Source of the DNA: JAWKSY01 sp041402125
GTDB taxonomy: Bacteria; Planctomycetota; GCA-002687715; DRQF01
Direction of reading: 5' to 3'
Assembly: GCA_041402125.1 (NCBI GenBank)
Contig: JAWKSY010000008.1
Location: forward strand, 1 to 64,000
Length of the DNA stretch: 64,000 bases
Each line of letters begins with the position of its first letter. Position 1 is the stretch's first letter. Of the stretch, positions 63,001 to 64,000 are shown in pieces. The notes under the pieces are model-generated. The model ran no database searches, was not told the DNA's origin, and saw nothing but the letters and a program-made list of their open reading frames with translations. The position numbers and the translations under genes are program-made.

Positions 63001-64000
63001 ACGAGGCGCTGCGGCTGCGGCGCGACATCGGCCACCGCCAGGGCGAGGTCGACTGCTGGCTCAACATCGCGACGATCCACACCCAGCGCCGCGAACTCTC
63101 GGCCGCCGCCCGCGACTTCAAGATCTGCCTGAAGCTCAAGCGGAAGCTCCCCGAGAACAACAACCCCGCCGTCATCCTCAACAACCTCGGCGTCGTCGCG
63201 CAGCTCCGCGACCGGCTCGCCGCCGCCCTCCGCTACTACCGCGAGGCCGCCGCGACCGATCGGGCCTTCGGCAACGAGGCCGGCGCCCTGACCTGGGAGG
63301 TCAACGAGGGGCTCGTCCTCGCGATGTCCGGCCACTGGGAGGAGGCGCGCACGCGGCTCCGGGGCCTCATCGAGGGCCTCACCGAGCGCGGACTCGCCGC
63401 CGCGCACGGCGTGGCGCTCTGGGGGCTCGCGGACGTCGAGTCGGGTTGCGCCGCCTGGTCCGATGCCGAGGATCGCCTCGGCGAGGCCCTCGAGCTCTTC
63501 ACCCTGCAGGACGACGAGGCGAGCCGGCTCGAGACCCTGGTCCGGCTCTTCGAGCTCCACATCCGGCGCGGCCGCTACGAGCGCGCCATCTGGGTCCGCG
63601 GCGCGATCGAGCGCGCCAACCTCGGTCTCCTCGCGCCCGAGGTCGGCAACCGCTTCGCCGCCCTCGAGCTCCGCCTGCGGACCGAGGCCCGGGACGTCTT
63701 CCCGAACGAGGACCCGGCCGCGGTCGAACGCGTCGTCGAGGCCCTCAAGCAGACCCAGCAGGCGCGGATGCCGGGGCAGGCCTTCCTCGCGGCCTCGGCG
63801 CTCGCCGCGCACCACGAGCGCATCGACCGCCGGGATCGCGCGTTCTACTTCTACAACCTCGCGCTCGAGCACCTCGAGTCCGTCCTCGACGCGATCGGCG
63901 ATCCGCGTCAGATGTCGGCCTGGCTCGAGACGCCCGACGTGGCGGAGTTCCGCACCCGTTCCCGCAACTTCGTCGCGAACTGCATGCCGGGGCACGAGGA
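60093..64000 (+). CDS. large serine/threonine kinase-ATPase-TPR protein, 3' end outside window
   Basis: More than 1,300 residues, no stop codon before the window ends. Residues 9-~265 form a protein kinase: Lys39 in LVLKQL, αC Glu57, the catalytic loop H129-F-D131-V-K-P-D-N136 and Mg-loop D155-F-D157 in place of DFG, with FIAPEV after it; the glycine loop is weak (LHEGRLKAVY). A P-loop (SGERGVGKTRLL) near residue 320 starts a STAND/AAA-type ATPase with a helical part rich in Leu and Arg. TPR-like repeats run from about residue 905 (LHSVGSIYMQGGQHEKAEMHFRRAL, ADTLNNLGILKRREGKTLEAIDDLNEAL). The layout resembles PknK-type signal integrators. Ligand and targets are not visible. Confidence 0.88.
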   Translation, partial: MTRIIAHRYEVEEVLHEGRLKAVYRVRDLRAAPRSLVLKQLVDMRPESRALVRFHNEFRVTSDLAHPAIPAVVGLGWEETPDRPFIVEEYAPGRSASRLGPRPEPAVLEQILLRVARALVYLHGRGIVHFDVKPDNLVVELDEDGRAVHRVKLLDFDLAGPPGPVGAGRGTMPFIAPEVRSGDETIDGRADLFSLGATMVALVLGEHPRELPLTADLDELRELLPEGTEARYGRSFLEIVHGLLRPHPDERISSARDLVALLAERDPSTPLETPDERLATVYRPRFVGRLDELARLRELMPESEPAGEGSARPIPFVLVSGERGVGKTRLLEQHVVTVQTSRRVVLRLESGPGRAENGSDALRELDSELRALLGDPPIEPGSLHEFADVADPRRFLLFSSITARLIRHARERAPACLVVDGLHTLGRLAREYVAYVLRRIGAEVMAAPEGLPLQVVMAIVSGRLENTELERLLDELREDGQLETLELAALTQDKSAQLLEAMTAPEAPTPAAADVLHERTHGNPLFLRETVASVIVQDDRVLAAEDAFTANRLESLPVATRVRGVVQSRVSRVRDTDLAILQLAALHPRRLDTAVLIRAGGLDEVAAREALERLSQRRLLETTSQDAPSFLDSDTREVVVEMMSQARREELHRRLAGVLRERETAEDAWTVAYHDLRSGARGDEVWDDCYARIAELSGGGRDQEAAILFGALLEGGRGVPAFLRQRSAFGLAEFRCRGFEPERARTVLESALTATQRLTPAAALLEARSLAMQSEYRRAHEVLDAAIASTDAEAFLEGVVGLVVFRAETWLSQGRLPETETALAEASRLLDRVGALPDIPISVTADLADVVSPPLPPPGPFSGLQAKLVRLRADFEFRRRRLPVALALALLSVKMEARAGNLPGLGQGLHSVGSIYMQGGQHEKAEMHFRRALSLHRDVGDLKAQADTLNNLGILKRREGKTLEAIDDLNEALRLRRDIGHRQGEVDCWLNIATIHTQRRELSAAARDFKICLKLKRKLPENNNPAVILNNLGVVAQLRDRLAAALRYYREAAATDRAFGNEAGALTWEVNEGLVLAMSGHWEEARTRLRGLIEGLTERGLAAAHGVALWGLADVESGCAAWSDAEDRLGEALELFTLQDDEASRLETLVRLFELHIRRGRYERAIWVRGAIERANLGLLAPEVGNRFAALELRLRTEARDVFPNEDPAAVERVVEALKQTQQARMPGQAFLAASALAAHHERIDRRDRAFYFYNLALEHLESVLDAIGDPRQMSAWLETPDVAEFRTRSRNFVANCMPGHE

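Noticed and set aside
59991..63995. A 1,334-residue minus-strand frame opposite the kinase gene
   Set aside because: The plus strand shows clear kinase and P-loop motifs; the minus frame is a G+C-driven shadow.

Overview
This window is a very GC-rich piece of bacterial chromosome, roughly 70% G+C by eye. Its content suggests a Gram-negative cell plan: an outer-membrane porin, several lipoproteins, a TlpA-like periplasmic protein and an Lgt-family membrane protein. The six large single-anchor proteins built from carboxypeptidase-regulatory-like (Ig-like) units, an exosortase-type glycosyltransferase, tandem membrane paralogues, a kinase/ATPase/TPR giant and WxxxEEAE-like repeat proteins together suggest Planctomycetota or a neighbouring lineage. 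That placement is inference; no rRNA or other firm marker gene is present. No tRNA, rRNA or CRISPR array was seen.

Layout. 0-1.4 kb (minus): the 5' end of an RqcH/NFACT gene, ndk and a coiled-coil lipoprotein. 1.5-9.06 kb (plus): a complete F-type ATP synthase operon, atpZ-atpI-atpB-atpE-atpF-atpH-atpA-atpG-atpD-atpC, with a sigma70-like promoter and a strong terminator. The atpD frame is broken by more than ten small indels. 9.1-11.35 kb: a nitric-oxide module (truncated globin, [2Fe-2S]/FAD reductase, NsrR-like regulator), also full of indels and flanked by palindromic REP-like repeats. 11.4-14.0 kb (minus): a TlpA-like protein and two paralogous membrane proteins. 14.2-22.7 kb (plus): a translation block, aspS, thrS, infC, rpmI, rplT, pheS, pheT; the PheT is a short form lacking its OB-fold domain.

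22.7-38.3 kb (minus): six consecutive paralogous surface or periplasmic proteins of about 750-890 residues, probably one 15.6-kb transcription unit. This is the most unusual part of the window. 38.35-40.7 kb (plus): a Fur-box-like operator, then a porin, a monohaem c-type lipoprotein and a CBS-pair protein. 40.75-45.4 kb: a lipoprotein (minus), then a GT4 glycosyltransferase, a class-I glutamine-amidotransferase-fold hydrolase and glyS (plus). 45.4-47.75 kb: terminators, a perfect 41-bp inverted repeat and a Kelch lipoprotein (minus). 48.2-53.4 kb (plus): an O-antigen-ligase-like/TPR protein (two frameshifts) and a secreted M14 metallopeptidase. 53.5-56.3 kb (minus): a secreted protein that looks like a dead gluzincin, and prs. 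56.4-64 kb: a divergent Lgt-family protein (plus) whose 3' end overlaps polA (minus), then the start of a large kinase-ATPase-TPR protein that runs off the window.

How the genes work together. The ATP synthase, translation and nucleotide (ndk, prs) genes are core housekeeping. The globin, reductase and NsrR genes form a coherent nitric-oxide detoxification unit. The remainder is envelope biology: anchors, porin, lipoproteins, glycosyltransferase, polymer ligase and peptidases. Small indels cluster at 7.5-8.5 and 9.35-11.2 kb in otherwise well conserved, codon-preserving sequence. I read them mainly as sequence or assembly error rather than gene decay, but this cannot be settled from one sequence.
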